Shown here piece by piece: positions 57,201 to 64,000 of a DNA stretch of 64,000 bases (the first letter of the stretch is position 1; each line of letters starts with the position of its first letter). The position numbers and the translations under genes are program-made. The notes beneath the pieces are model-generated. The model was given only the letters and a program-made list of their open reading frames with translations. It was not told the origin of the DNA and did no database searches. The stretch is taken from positions 3,100,001-3,164,000 of the forward strand of contig SADC01001227.1 of NCBI GenBank assembly GCA_004194705.1. The letters run 5' to 3'. The stretch comes from Ditylenchus dipsaci. Taxonomy: Eukaryota; Nematoda; Chromadorea; Rhabditida; Anguinidae.

Positions 57201-57633
57201 TCATCAAGGGATAGGCCAGAGATTTTTTTAGGGCACACTTCAGTTGCAGCCTTAGAAAAAGATCTTATATTGGAGTTTGAGTGTACTCGGTTCACACTTT
57301 TGTTCAAACTATAATTCAATCTCGGAACACACAATTTTAAGAGCATAAAGATTAAATAGCTGATAGCTATCATATTTCAGCTAGAAAATAATCTCTAGAT
57401 AACTTGTCATATTCGAAATGGAAAATTTAACAAAACTGTTAAATATATAAAGTGCACATATATATTGCTTATAGCTTTTTAAGTTGAAATTTTGGAATTT
57501 GTTAAATCTCAGAATATTCAAATATTGATCGGCAAAATCTAGCGCTCACCAAATAAGAATATATGGCTGCATCATAGCTTCCTTGTTTGTCGTAAGCGAT
57601 CGCTTGTTCCGCGTAATAATTCGCAGCATCCAT
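39266..57633 (-). CDS. CAPN7: Calpain-7 (MIT-domain cysteine protease)
   Basis: Twenty coding exons, 5' to 3': 57550-57633, 56799-56907, 53801-53958, 53600-53747, 51889-52120, 51709-51835, 51570-51655, 50323-50416, 49344-49490, 49174-49291, 44722-44831, 44504-44668, 44336-44415, 44152-44287, 44022-44097, 42018-42126, 41800-41889, 40484-40560, 40207-40368, 39266-39410. All phases agree and give about 817 residues, near the usual 813. Two N-terminal MIT domains (1-166) bind ESCRT-III. The papain-like core has Cys292 ([10 protein letters not shown]), His460 ([10 protein letters not shown]) and Asn480 ([13 protein letters not shown]). Two C2-like domains follow ([15 protein letters not shown]). 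One A is missing in exon 16 (GCCAAATG, 42064-42074), after which the frame resumes: an assembly error or a real break. Exon 17 uses a weak donor, AGA|GTCAAA. A TTTTTGCAG acceptor lies 32 nt before the ATG. Introns are packed with elements, and one holds the RRM gene. Confidence 0.95.
40738..40982. mobile_element. GGGCATGxxC-ended element (calpain-7 intron)
   Basis: Inverted ends AAAAGGGCATGTTCACC and GACCATGCCCCTCT. The interior (TCTGCACGGATTTTTCAACT, CTAGGCCTTGT) is shared with 50775-51009. It starts downstream of exon 18's acceptor and lies wholly in the intron. Confidence 0.7.
41500..41712. mobile_element. Word element, word CTTTATTTGGC (8-bp TSD)
   Basis: 213 bp with ends CAGGCTTCCCACCT and ATGAGAACCCTG, flanked by the exact duplication ATTAAAAC (41492-41499, 41713-41720). 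The word CTTTATTTGGC and its variants recur inside. Confidence 0.8.
42150..42545. mobile_element. GGGACCCTGACTGTGACC-ended element
   Basis: The left end AACAAGTCAGGGACCT and the right end GGTCACAGTCAGGGTCCCTC are inverted. The interior GGCTCCCCAGCTCTGAA matches the copies at 21225 and 46305. Confidence 0.7.
42719..42969. mobile_element. Word element, word GGGCCAATTTGAA (8-bp TSD)
   Basis: 251 bp with ends GGGGGAGGAGAAGAATGGGC and GCCCATTCTTCTCCTTCC, flanked by the exact duplication CAAATTTA (42711-42718, 42970-42977). The interior is almost wholly GGGCCAATTTGAA-type words in both orientations. Confidence 0.85.
43363..43569. mobile_element. Word element, word CCTGCTTTT (8-bp TSD)
   Basis: 207 bp with ends CAGGATTCACAGAT and ATCTGTGAACCTTG, flanked by CTAATGAT and CTAATGAC (43355-43362, 43570-43577; 7 of 8). 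Repeated CCTGCTTTT and AAAAGCAGGAA words. Confidence 0.85.
43644..43772. mobile_element. Word element, word GGAGAATTCTCC
   Basis: 129 bp with ends TAAGATTGTATAATTCTCCG and CGGAGAATTGTACAACCCTA, flanked by TAAAAAAG and TAAAAAGT (7 of 8). Overlapping GGAGAATTCTCC palindromes fill the interior. Confidence 0.75.
44925..45125. mobile_element. Copy of the CCCTGGATCT foldback family
   Basis: It shares CTTCAAAAGTCTGAATTTCA, ATCGCCATTTTTATTATT and GGATCTCAG..AGAAAGCTATCA with 63560-63990. It lies in the calpain-7 intron, upstream of the nested gene. Confidence 0.55.
45639..47858 (+). CDS. RRM protein with Lys-rich head and acidic tail, nested in CAPN7
   Basis: Six exons in perfect phase: 45639-46161, 46221-46285, 46831-46984, 47029-47158, 47342-47460 and 47506-47858; 447 residues. 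An in-frame ATG at 45567 lies 24 codons upstream in AT-rich sequence and is less likely as the start. Residues 1-160 are Lys/Pro/Gln-rich. A first RRM-like unit covers about 160-245 ([20 protein letters not shown] as the RNP1 strand and second helix). A second covers about 250-330 ([10 protein letters not shown] as RNP2, [20 protein letters not shown]). The last 117 residues are Glu/Lys, then a long Asp/Glu/Ser tract. This layout is that of nucleolar RNA-binding proteins (nucleolin or RBM34/Nop12 type). I cannot choose between them. It lies wholly inside the 4.3-kb calpain-7 intron 44832-49173, on the opposite strand. Introns are 44-545 bp; the largest holds an element. Confidence 0.85.
46305..46690. 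mobile_element. GGGACCCTGACTGTGACC-ended element in an RRM-gene intron
   Basis: Left GAGAGACCCTGACTGTGAGC and right AGGTCACAGTGAGAACCACC are inverted. The interior CCCAAGTCCCTGTAAATTTGG matches the other two copies. It fills most of intron 2. Confidence 0.7.
48009..48369. mobile_element. Word element, word CGCATTTGGGCAC (8-bp TSD)
   Basis: 361 bp with ends GGTTACTACGCATTTGGGCA and the complement of CGTTACCACGCATTTGGGCA, flanked by the exact duplication ATTAATAC (48001-48008, 48370-48377). Four words lie on the left and about nine inverted on the right. The centre has a duplicated TTTGGGGGTACATGGTA. Confidence 0.85.
48370..49173. other. Remainder of the calpain-7 intron
   Basis: AT-rich DNA with a half GGGCATGCC element end near 48957-48975. 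I see no further gene. Confidence 0.45.
49600..49771. mobile_element. Word element, word AAATCAGGATTT (8-bp TSD)
   Basis: 172 bp with perfect 15-bp ends CAGGGTGCGCAGATG and CATCTGCGCACCCTG, flanked by the exact duplication GCTAAAGG (49592-49599, 49772-49779). The interior is AATCAGGAtTT and AAATTCCTGATTT words. It lies in a calpain-7 intron. Confidence 0.9.
50775..51009. mobile_element. GGGCATGCC-ended element (calpain-7 intron)
   Basis: AAAGGGACATACCCACG and CGTGGGCATGCCCCTATAAA are inverted, as are inner CCTAATCATTGGACTTCTGT and ACAGAAGTCCAATGATTAGG. Confidence 0.8.
52466..52663. mobile_element. Word element, word GTTCGAA (8-bp TSD)
   Basis: 198 bp with ends TAGGTTTGTCAAACG and ATTCGACAACCCTA, flanked by the exact duplication GTTGTATC (52458-52465, 52664-52671). 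The interior is almost entirely CGTTCGAA, TTCGAACG and ATTTTCGA words. Confidence 0.9.
52672..53297. mobile_element. Foldback with 45-bp arms
   Basis: CCAATGACTGAGAGTAAATC and GATTTACTCTCAGTCATTGG mark the ends, with inner TGTAGCTAAGATTCA-type arms also inverted. The element at 52813-53080 is nested in it, and 52466-52663 sits directly against its left end. Confidence 0.75.
52813..53080. mobile_element. Word element, word GGATGT (8-bp TSD)
   Basis: 268 bp with ends CAGGGCTTTAAAA and TTTTAAAGCCCTG, flanked by the exact duplication CCACAAAT (52805-52812, 53081-53088). The interior is ACATCC and GGATGT words in both orientations, about 25 in all by eye. Confidence 0.92.
53959..54227. other. Calpain-7 intron DNA
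   Basis: Unique AT-rich sequence with a G10 run at 54181-54190. I see nothing else. Confidence 0.4.
54228..54474. mobile_element. ACCGTATTT-ended element, copy word GCGC
   Basis: The ends are TACCATATTTCCTCT and AAGGAAATACGGTA. The word AAGCGCACATGCGCGC on the left is matched by GTGCGCGCTTATTAG and AGGCGCTTATTAAAG on the right. The interior is shared with 55233-55483. Confidence 0.85.
54886..55097. mobile_element. Word element, word GTCCTTTTT
   Basis: 212 bp with ends CAGGGCTGCCATATG and GATGGCAGCCCTG, flanked by CCCAAAGG (54878-54885) and CCTAAAGG (55098-55105), 7 of 8. The word GTCCTTTTT recurs inside. Confidence 0.85.
55130..56282. mobile_element. Composite palindrome with GCTGCAAAAAGACT words
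   Basis: The outer ends GGCAAAGCTTTTCCGTGCTG and CAGCACGTAAAAGCTTTGCC are inverted. GCTGCAAAAAG and CTTTTTGCAGC words recur four times. A second inverted pair (CAGTTTAGCCCCACAC, GTGTGGGGCTAAACC) encloses 55870-56210. An ACCGTATTT element sits between TGCATTCTTCGTCATA and TACGAAGAATGCA. The ORFs inside (55607-56150) have some protein-like stretches but no recognisable family. Confidence 0.65.
55233..55483. mobile_element. ACCGTATTT-ended element, copy word CGGGTC
   Basis: The ends are TACCGTATTTTCTCTATTAA and TTAATAGAGAAAATACGGTA. The word ACGGGTCGGTCCGTTTATT on the left is matched by GGCCCGTTTATTAG and GGGCCCGTTTAATAG on the right. Confidence 0.88.
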
Positions 57634-57665
57634 TCAATTAAATTGCTTTCTAGATGCTGCTATTC

Positions 57666-59290
57666 CTGCAAAAATAATATTAGTAAATCAAACACAAAAA
57701 TTTTAAGCAAACACAAACCGAATTCTTTTAAAGGCTTTATAAAATGGGCATACCAGTGCGTCGCATTTGACAAAAAAAAAGGACAGCAAGCAAATTTTTG
57801 TTGACAAATTGATACACGAATTTAATCTAAAAAAGCATAATAAAGTAAAATGTAGTTTGAAAAAGCGCCTAAATTAACTAGCAATTCTACTAAAAATTTA
57901 TGGTTTTTTTCGGCTTTCAAAAAGAAACAGAAAAAAAAATGCAATTACCTTGTTTTTTAGTTTTTAGTTCTTATCATTTACCAGAAAAGTTTAGAGTTCG
58001 GTGAGGTAAATAAATGTGCCTAAAAGATTGGAAAATATGAAGAAAACATTGCTTGAGCAAAAAATAGTGCCACAAACGCTGAATAAAAAAAACAATGTTC
58101 AATTTCACTCATTATTAATAACCAAACGGGCAACAGGCGCCTATCAGCGCCTCCGTCGTGTTCCTACCTATCATTAGTTGTAATCTATTTGAGTGCTTGC
58201 AAAAACTGGCCTTAATTTGGGCTTGAATACCAATATCCGCCCAAAATTCACCGTTTCCAATTTATGGGGACTTAAAAACTTCTTTTAGGCACATCTCAAT
58301 TCTAAATTTTCTGCCTAAATAAGGGCCAAGATGTTGAGTTTTAGAGTTCTGGAAAGATATCTGACATACGTTCGCGAAATCTGGCCGAAAATTGGACTTG
58401 AACATGAAAATCCCCAAAATCCAGGTTGAAGTCCACCATCTTCAATTTGGAGGGAATTTTTTTTGGAGTAAAATTTTTTTAGAGCCATCTCAATTCCACA
58501 ACTTTGAGCTTGAATAAGAGCCAAGATGTTGAAATTTAGGGTTCTGGAAAGATATTTGGGGGTATATTACAGTGGCGCCAAAAAATCTATTTTCCGCAAA
58601 AATTTCAAACAAAAGAAAGTATACCGTATTTTTTCTTAAAAAAGCCCATGAATTAGATTGAGTGTATCACGCTGCAATGAAATTTTGCATTTTGTTGTCG
58701 GCCAGATCAAGAGCTACGAAATACATTTAATAGAATAATTTTTGAAAATCTAACTGTTGAGATATGGCCTTTTGAAAAAAGCAACCACTTAAAAAAATGA
58801 CTTAAATTCAAAAAAGTTAGGAAAAATTGGTATTTGGTTATTCTTGATTTTGTTCAAAGCGCCATATCTCAATATTTACATTTTTTTTAAATGTTTTGTA
58901 AAGTGGGTTTCATAGTTGTTGATCTTTGTTCGATCAATTTATCAATCATGATGAGTCACTATTATAACGTTAATATACCATTTGATAGAGCATCACCAGG
59001 GCCTAACAAAAATTTAAGAAAAAAGTGGTCATACGTTGAAATGAAGGCTAAGAATTCTCGGATAACAAGCTCAGCTTAAAATTTGGAGTCGACAGAAAGA
59101 GAGTGCATGAAAGGAAGGCGCAGGAAAACCAACTGCATATTATCACAGATTGCCCTAACGTCAATCCGAAAAATAAGGAGCCTTGCCCCCTTCATTTTTT
59201 GAACTCACGGTGTTTTTCTATATTAGACTTTGAACAAAAAAGAACTATTTTTGATGCCAGTTGTCTTTAAAGTTTTTGTCAGCGCTGTCA
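57666..59290. other. Upstream of calpain-7; tandem duplication
   Basis: Two diverged copies of a segment of about 183 bp lie at 58280-58560 (ACATCTCAATTC..CCAAGATGTTGA..TTCTGGAAAGATAT). A half ACCGTATTT end lies at 58623. ORFs at 58891-59079 have no splice or family support. Confidence 0.5.
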
Positions 59291-59299
59291 ATCACGATA

Positions 59300-59392
59300 G
59301 GTTGAAATATAAGCGCCTATGTTCTAATAAGCGCCCATGGAAGGAGGTCGAAAAATAAGCGCCCATGGGCTCTTTTTCGAGGAAATACGGTA
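59300..59392. mobile_element. Half ACCGTATTT element, copy word GCGCCCATG
   Basis: TTCTAATAAGCGCCCATGG, AATAAGCGCCCATGGGC and the end GAGGAAATACGGTA. The left terminus is missing, or is the one at 58623. Confidence 0.6.
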
Positions 59393-59439
59393 AGTGAAGG
59401 GCTTGACAAATGAAGATACTTATGGTTTTAAGCAAAGTT

Positions 59440-59638
59440 TTACAACAAAACCATGAAAACCGAAAACCGGGTTCAGCAAAATACCGGTTTATTTACGACA
59501 AAAATTAACCTAAAATCAGGTACAGGTCGGTTAACCGACCGAACATTTTTGAAAAAACCTGAACCGGAAACCCGCTTTTATAAAAAACCGGCTTTTTTAT
59601 CCAAACCGATCCGAAAAACCGACCGAATCCAACCCTAC
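59440..59638. mobile_element. Word element, word AACCGG/ACCGAC
   Basis: The right end is ATTCGGTCGG..TAGGGTTGG in reverse (CCGAATCCAACCCTA), like the TAGGGTTG end at 52466. ACCGGTT and AACCGAC words fill the interior. The left end and duplication are uncertain (GTTTTAAG against CTTTTAAT). Confidence 0.6.
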
Positions 59639-60179
59639 TTTTAATTTGTAATAAATTTTTGATTTTGCCATGTAATCGAAACAAAAAAAAACTGATAATA
59701 AAGTTTAATAAACGGGTAAGCGCCCATGCTGATGCTTGTCCAACTTTTAATTCTATGCAAGTCTGCCTGACATCGCACCAGCGAGCTGTCGATAAAATTT
59801 GGCTCTAAAACCAAATCTAAAAGAAACAAAAGTTAGATAAATCCTTTCGTGTCGAGACTATCTCCTTACAGCTTCTAACCCTCCTTTAAGTTGAATTTTA
59901 AACATTTTTTATGTTAGACTAAATACTGGCAGTAGATGTGCCCTTCTATTAAGTAAATATTCTCAAAGGTAAATTACCCTAGACAACTTTAAACTGCCCC
60001 TGACTAACTCAAATCACTTCAAGCAACCACGAACAACTAAAAACATCTAAAACAGTTCCAGTTACACCAAACTGCCCTAAACAACTTTAATCCAGCTAAC
60101 CATTTGAAAATATTATAAAACTAAAAATGTTGTACATATTATAAATGTTAACACTAGAATTCGCGACTGTAACGTTTGA

Positions 60180-60443
60180 CTACCTGGCAGTAAAAACGCC
60201 TGCTGAGCAAGATAATCGCAAAACCGGCCTCCTCGCTAGAGTACAATGCACTTTTTTATGGCAATTCTCACAGCGAGTCTTTGAAAAATGGATGATTTTT
60301 TCTTCAGGCTGGTGAGCAGTGAATTTGCTCAGCTCAACATTTTCTTTTATGCTCATAAGAAAGCCCTTTGTCTGGGATTTCTGATGGTATGTCGTTTGCC
60401 TGCCTTCGAATGAATTATCGCGGGTAAAAATTAAAAGAATCAA
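60180..60443 (-). pseudogene. Cys/His-rich transposase-like fragment
   Basis: 87 codons open, including HFSKTRCENCHKKVHCTLAR, a C..C..H..C pattern like the start of a piggyBac C-terminal zinc-binding domain. The match is pattern only. The copy in the right arm (about 62462-62650) is broken by the 80-bp deletion. Confidence 0.35.
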
Positions 60444-60454
60444 ATAAGGACATT

Positions 60455-60694
60455 TTGAAAATTTACAATTTTACCGAAAGCATGGGAATTTTCTGTACTC
60501 TGGCCGTTTATCTACATAATGCCTGGTCAATGCTCATAGAGAAATTCAAGCGCTACAAGATAGGCCAAAAATCAGCACGAGAATTCAACAAAAGTCACTT
60601 CAGAATTACAAGAGAAGAGGTAGATCCAGCACTTTCCCTGGAGCTGAAATTTGAAGGATACCTGGTCTTACAATATTCTTGGCTGACTTTCTAA
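60455..60694 (+). pseudogene. Transposase-like fragment, left copy
   Basis: 79 codons containing AVYLHNAWSMLIEKFKRYKI followed by SAREFNKSHFRITREEV. This recalls the region just before the zinc domain in piggyBac-like transposases (hydrophobic helix with xNAWxLY, then an F-R-helix). Orientation opposite to the Cys/His fragment beside it implies an inversion. Family call is tentative. Confidence 0.4.
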
Positions 60695-61376
60695 AGAAAA
60701 GTGAGAGTGCAAGATAGCAAAATGATCAGCGTGAAAAATGCTACATGACTTGTGCAAAGGCTCACAAGACAACAAGCAAATATCACAATATTCAAGCCAA
60801 AACAATTTGACCTCAAACCCATACGAAAAACCAAGGCTTTTGGACAAAAATTCAGCTGGTTATGTCTTTGTTTCGTAATTTTCTCTAAATTTTATATTTG
60901 TGTCGAATTCGAACCCAATGTAATCAAACCAGAATCGTCCATGCATGAAAGTCCACCAGCATACTTCTTCAATCCTCTCGAAAAGAGAGAAAACACAGAT
61001 TTACCTGAGATCTTTTCATCGTATCTGATGCAGTTTTTTTCGCTCTATCACGTAAATTTTTTTCTGAAAATGCATTATAAAATTTAGAGAAAATTACGAA
61101 ACAAAGACATAACCAGCTGAATTTTTGTCCAAAAGCCCCTGGTTTTTCGTATGGGTTTGAGGTCAAATTGTTTTGGCTTGAATATTGTGATACTAGGGTC
61201 TGCAGGCGCCTATCGGCGCCTATGCCGTTCGGGAACCTTAGTTGTTCGGTCACTGTTCCTGTGGTTCGGGAACATTAGTGGTTCATTACATTAGTAGTTC
61301 GGGTAGATGAATCGTTCGAGTACATCAAGGGTTAGGGTAGAGCATCCACCCTACCTGTGAACTCACCTACTCTACC

Positions 61377-61472
61377 TCGCATATCCTCGCATATCCTCGC
61401 CTATCCTCGCCTATCCTCGCCTACCCTAGCCTATCCTCGCCTATCCTCGCCTACCCTAGCCTATCCTCGCCT
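61377..61472. repeat. 10-bp minisatellite CTATCCTCGC
   Basis: About nine copies of CCTATCCTCG with variants CATATCCTCG and CCTACCCTAG. Confidence 0.9.
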
Positions 61473-61552
61473 ACAAATGTGGTTCTGAATTCATTCAAAA
61501 TTTTAATTTGAGAACAAAATTTGTGAAAACTATGAGATTTTTCTCAAAAATA

Positions 61553-62095
61553 GCCTGCATACTTTTGTCAACGCCCCTCTTAAAAATGCGAATTTTTCGC
61601 CGCTCTTTTTTTTAAACGAAAGTTGACATCAAGGCGGATCTAATGAAATCTGCAACAAAAAATTTTAAGCCCTCTATAACCCTATTTTCGACCTTCAAAA
61701 TCGAAAAACACCGAAAAAAATATAAATTTTATTGGAAAACTCAAAATTTGGCCTGCATACTTTTGTCAACGCCTCTCTTAAAAACGCGAATTTACCGCCA
61801 CTCTTTTTTTAAACGAAAGCTGACATCAATGCAAATCTAAAAAAACCTGCAACAAAAAATTTTGAGCCTTCTATAACCTTGTTTTGACCTTTAAAATGGA
61901 AAAATACCAAAAAAGCATAACTTTTATTGGAAAACTCGACAATGGCCTCCATACTTTTGTCAACGCCCCTCCTTAAAACGCGAATTTCTCACCGCTCTTC
62001 TTTTTAAACGAAAGCTGACATTAAGGCGGATCTAAAAAAACCTGCAACAAAAATTTTTGAGCTCTCTATGACCATATTTTGATAATTTATGAAAA
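61553..62095. repeat. 196-bp tandem triplet
   Basis: Three diverged copies start GCCTGCATACTTTTGTCAAC at 61553 and 61751 and GCCTCCATACTTTTGTCAAC at 61945 (spacing 198 and 194). Confidence 0.85.
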
Positions 62096-62218
62096 GTGTG
62101 ACCCACCCACCCGACCCAAATACTATATAGAGATTTGCTTGTTGTCTTGTGAGCCTTTGCACAAGTCATGTAGCATTTTTCACGCTGATCATTTGCTATC
62201 TTGCACTCTCACTTTTCT

Positions 62219-62458
62219 TTAGAAAGTCAGCCAAGAATATTGTAAGACCAGGTATCCTTCAAATTTCAGCTCCAGGGAAAGTGCTGGATCTACCTCTTCT
62301 CTTGTAATTCTGAAGTGACTTTTGTTGAATTCTCGTGCTGATTTTTGGCCTATCTTGTAGCGCTTGAATTTCTCTATGAGCATTGACCAGGCATTATGTA
62401 GATAAACGGCCAGAGTACAGAAAATTCCCATGCTTTCGGTAAAATTGTAAATTTTCAA
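62219..62458 (-). pseudogene. Transposase-like fragment, right copy
   Basis: The 79-residue product is identical to that of 60455-60694, read from the inverted arm. Confidence 0.45.
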
Positions 62459-62689
62459 AATGTCCTTATTTGATTCTTTTAATTTTTTACCCGCGATAAT
62501 TCATTCGAAGGCAGGCAAACGACATACCATCAGAAATCCGTGAGAATTGCCTGTGAGAATTGCCATAAAAAAGTGCATTGTACTCTAGCGAGGAGGCCCG
62601 GTTTTGCGATTATCTTGCTCAGCAGGCGTTTTTACTGCCAGGTAGTCAAACGTTACAGTCGCGAATTCTAGTGTTAAAAATAGCGGACT

Positions 62690-63056
62690 TAGGGTGCATG
62701 CACGGTTAATGCTCATTCAGGCACCCTTATTTGGGCAAACTAAATTTAGGCAACTCTTATTTGGGCATTTATTTCAAAGATATTTTATTTGAAAATTTAA
62801 AGCTGCGGTTTCTCAGATAGTTTTTCAAATAGTTTTTAAAGGAACAGTAGTCAAAAGGTTGGATAAGAAACCACCAGGTATCACTGTGAAAGAGTATTAT
62901 ATCTGGAATTGAAATTTTTTTTAAGCAGAAGTAATGAAAAACCATGGTATCCTGTCCAAAATCGTACCATTTCAATGGCGTTATAATGGAAAACATCGAT
63001 TTTACGAACCAAATTTATTCCCTATGAAAAATTGATAGAAGATATACGGTTCGTAC
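62690..63056. other. No gene recognised
   Basis: Contains CTTATTTGGGCAA and CTTATTTGGGCAT near 62727-62770, a possible remnant of a word element; otherwise AT-rich. Confidence 0.4.
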
Positions 63057-63134
63057 GGCTACCAGACAAATTCCAATATTTTTGGAAAATGTCGCGCGAC
63101 ATTTTCCAAAAATATTGGAATTTGTTTGGTAGCC
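63057..63134. mobile_element. GGCTACC palindromic element, short form
   Basis: A 78-bp almost perfect palindrome: GGCTACCAGACAAATTCC, then TGTCGCGCGACA, then GGAATTTGTTTGGTAGCC. It has the same arm as 1092-1246 but lacks the loop core. The duplication is not clear because the flanks are themselves palindromic (CGTAC). Confidence 0.8.
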
Positions 63135-63559
63135 GTACGTACCTTGTTGGTACCCGAACAGACTAGGTAAGACCACCTCGATACCATTACCCAAATAATC
63201 GGTTCTGCCATCGAAGAACTATTGCGAATGTTGTTCTAGAAGACTTCTAGAAGAATTATCACCACCAGGTACCACTACTTGAAATATACATCTTAAGTAC
63301 AACCAGTAGGACACCTTAACAAGAGCTATCTTGGGTACTTTAACTACAAGGTGTGAAATATAAATGTAAGTAGAAATTATTTCTGTGTTTGAAAGGCTAT
63401 TTTTTTGAAAAAACAGTGTTATAATAAACGCTGAAAAAAGTGTCAAAACATAGATAACAGGCAGAAAAAGCGACAAAGCAAGTGAAAAAGCAACAAAAAA
63501 CTCAAAAAAGTTGCGAAAGAAAAAAGTAAATTCGCGACAGGAAAAAGAAAATGGCTGTA
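63135..63559. other. No gene recognised
   Basis: AT-rich DNA; a minus-strand ORF at 63219-63476 has hydrophobic runs but no splice or family support. Confidence 0.4.
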
Positions 63560-63990
63560 ACTGAAATGCACCCTCAAAAGTCTGAATTGCCCACTATAAT
63601 TACTGAAATTCCCCCTCTAATTTTATATTAAAAAAATTTTATCGGCATTTTCATTGTTATTTTTTTATATTTTTTGCATAAGCTTGCAGCTCTGGATCTT
63701 GGCGTTCTAATTAACTATACTGAATTATTTGAGGAACGGAGGGGTATTACGGTTTTGAAAAAATTGACGGTTTTTTTACAAAATTCTTAGATTCCTGTGT
63801 TCCTCAATTCATTTAGCAGAGTTTTATAGCTTATTAGAAAGCCAAGATCCAGGGCTACAAGCTAATGCAAAACCCTTAAAAAAGTTACAATAAAAATGGC
63901 GGTAAAAATTGAAATATAAAATTAGAGGGGAAATTCAGACTTTTAAGGAGTAAATTCAATTTGAGCCAAAAGAAAATTTAGGGCGAAAAA
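63560..63990. mobile_element. CCCTGGATCT foldback family, full copy
   Basis: The arms are inverted about 63760: AAAAGTCTGAATTGCC..CCCCTCTAATTTTATATT on the left and ATAAAATTAGAGGGGAAATT..CAGACTTTT on the right. The inner pair is AGCTCTGGATCTTGGCGTTC and AAGCCAAGATCCAGGGCT. Confidence 0.75.
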
Positions 63991-64000
63991 AGTAAATTAG

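Larger units (their letters stand above)
60148..62677. mobile_element. 2.5-kb palindromic composite
   Basis: The arms 60148-60783 and 62122-62677 are near-perfect reverse complements. The right arm lacks about 80 bp, replaced at 62540-62560 by a junction on a GTGAGAATTGCC repeat. Within the 1.3-kb spacer lie a second inverted pair (60790-60898 and 61075-61192), a 10-bp minisatellite and a tandem triplet. Arm identity is so high that the structure is young or maintained by gene conversion. Confidence 0.8.

Overview
The window is nuclear DNA of an animal. It is AT-rich and gene-sparse, and about half of it is small inverted-repeat transposable elements. Genes are split by many GT..AG introns. 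Several introns are only 44-80 bp, and acceptors are mostly of the TTTTCAG or TTTTAG type. Four first coding exons carry a strong acceptor 0-45 nt before the ATG, which suggests spliced-leader trans-splicing or short 5' UTR introns. This looks nematode-like, but the sequence does not fix the phylum. There are no rRNA genes, CRISPR arrays or operons, and no full tRNA genes; only tRNA-like remnants are present.

Layout. 0-6 kb: nested foldback elements, including an element that carries a protein-like ORF between 280-bp inverted ends. 6-17.4 kb: three minus-strand genes: a basic, disordered protein with a possible N-terminal PH-like domain (incomplete), a Ser-rich disordered protein, and a 239-residue four-helix membrane protein. 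17.4-25 kb: elements and tRNA-like remnants. 25.1-26.8 kb: start of a rhodopsin-like GPCR (plus strand). 28.1-29.6 kb: two adjoining satellites (113-bp and 54-bp units). 30-36.7 kb: elements and featureless AT-rich DNA. 36.8-38.5 kb: a METTL18-like methyltransferase (plus strand). 39.3-57.6 kb: a complete calpain-7 gene (minus strand, 20 coding exons, about 817 residues, catalytic triad intact), tail-to-tail with the methyltransferase. An RRM protein gene (45.6-47.9 kb, plus strand) is nested in one calpain-7 intron. 57.7-64 kb: more elements, including a 2.5-kb palindrome.

The most striking signal is a class of short elements (112-501 bp, most flanked by exact or 7/8-matching 8-bp target-site duplications, many with hAT-like CAGGG or TAGGG ends). 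Each is filled with many direct and inverted copies of its own private 6-14-bp word, and the word differs from element to element. A second class, GGCWACC-ended palindromes, has 9-bp duplications, and the window even holds a matching empty site for one. A third, ending ACCGTATTT, also swaps a copy-specific word at symmetric positions.

The clearest genes are calpain-7, the RRM protein, the membrane protein and the methyltransferase. Single-base frame breaks occur in otherwise good exons of calpain-7, the Ser-rich gene and the GPCR, often at homopolymers. They may be assembly errors rather than decay.
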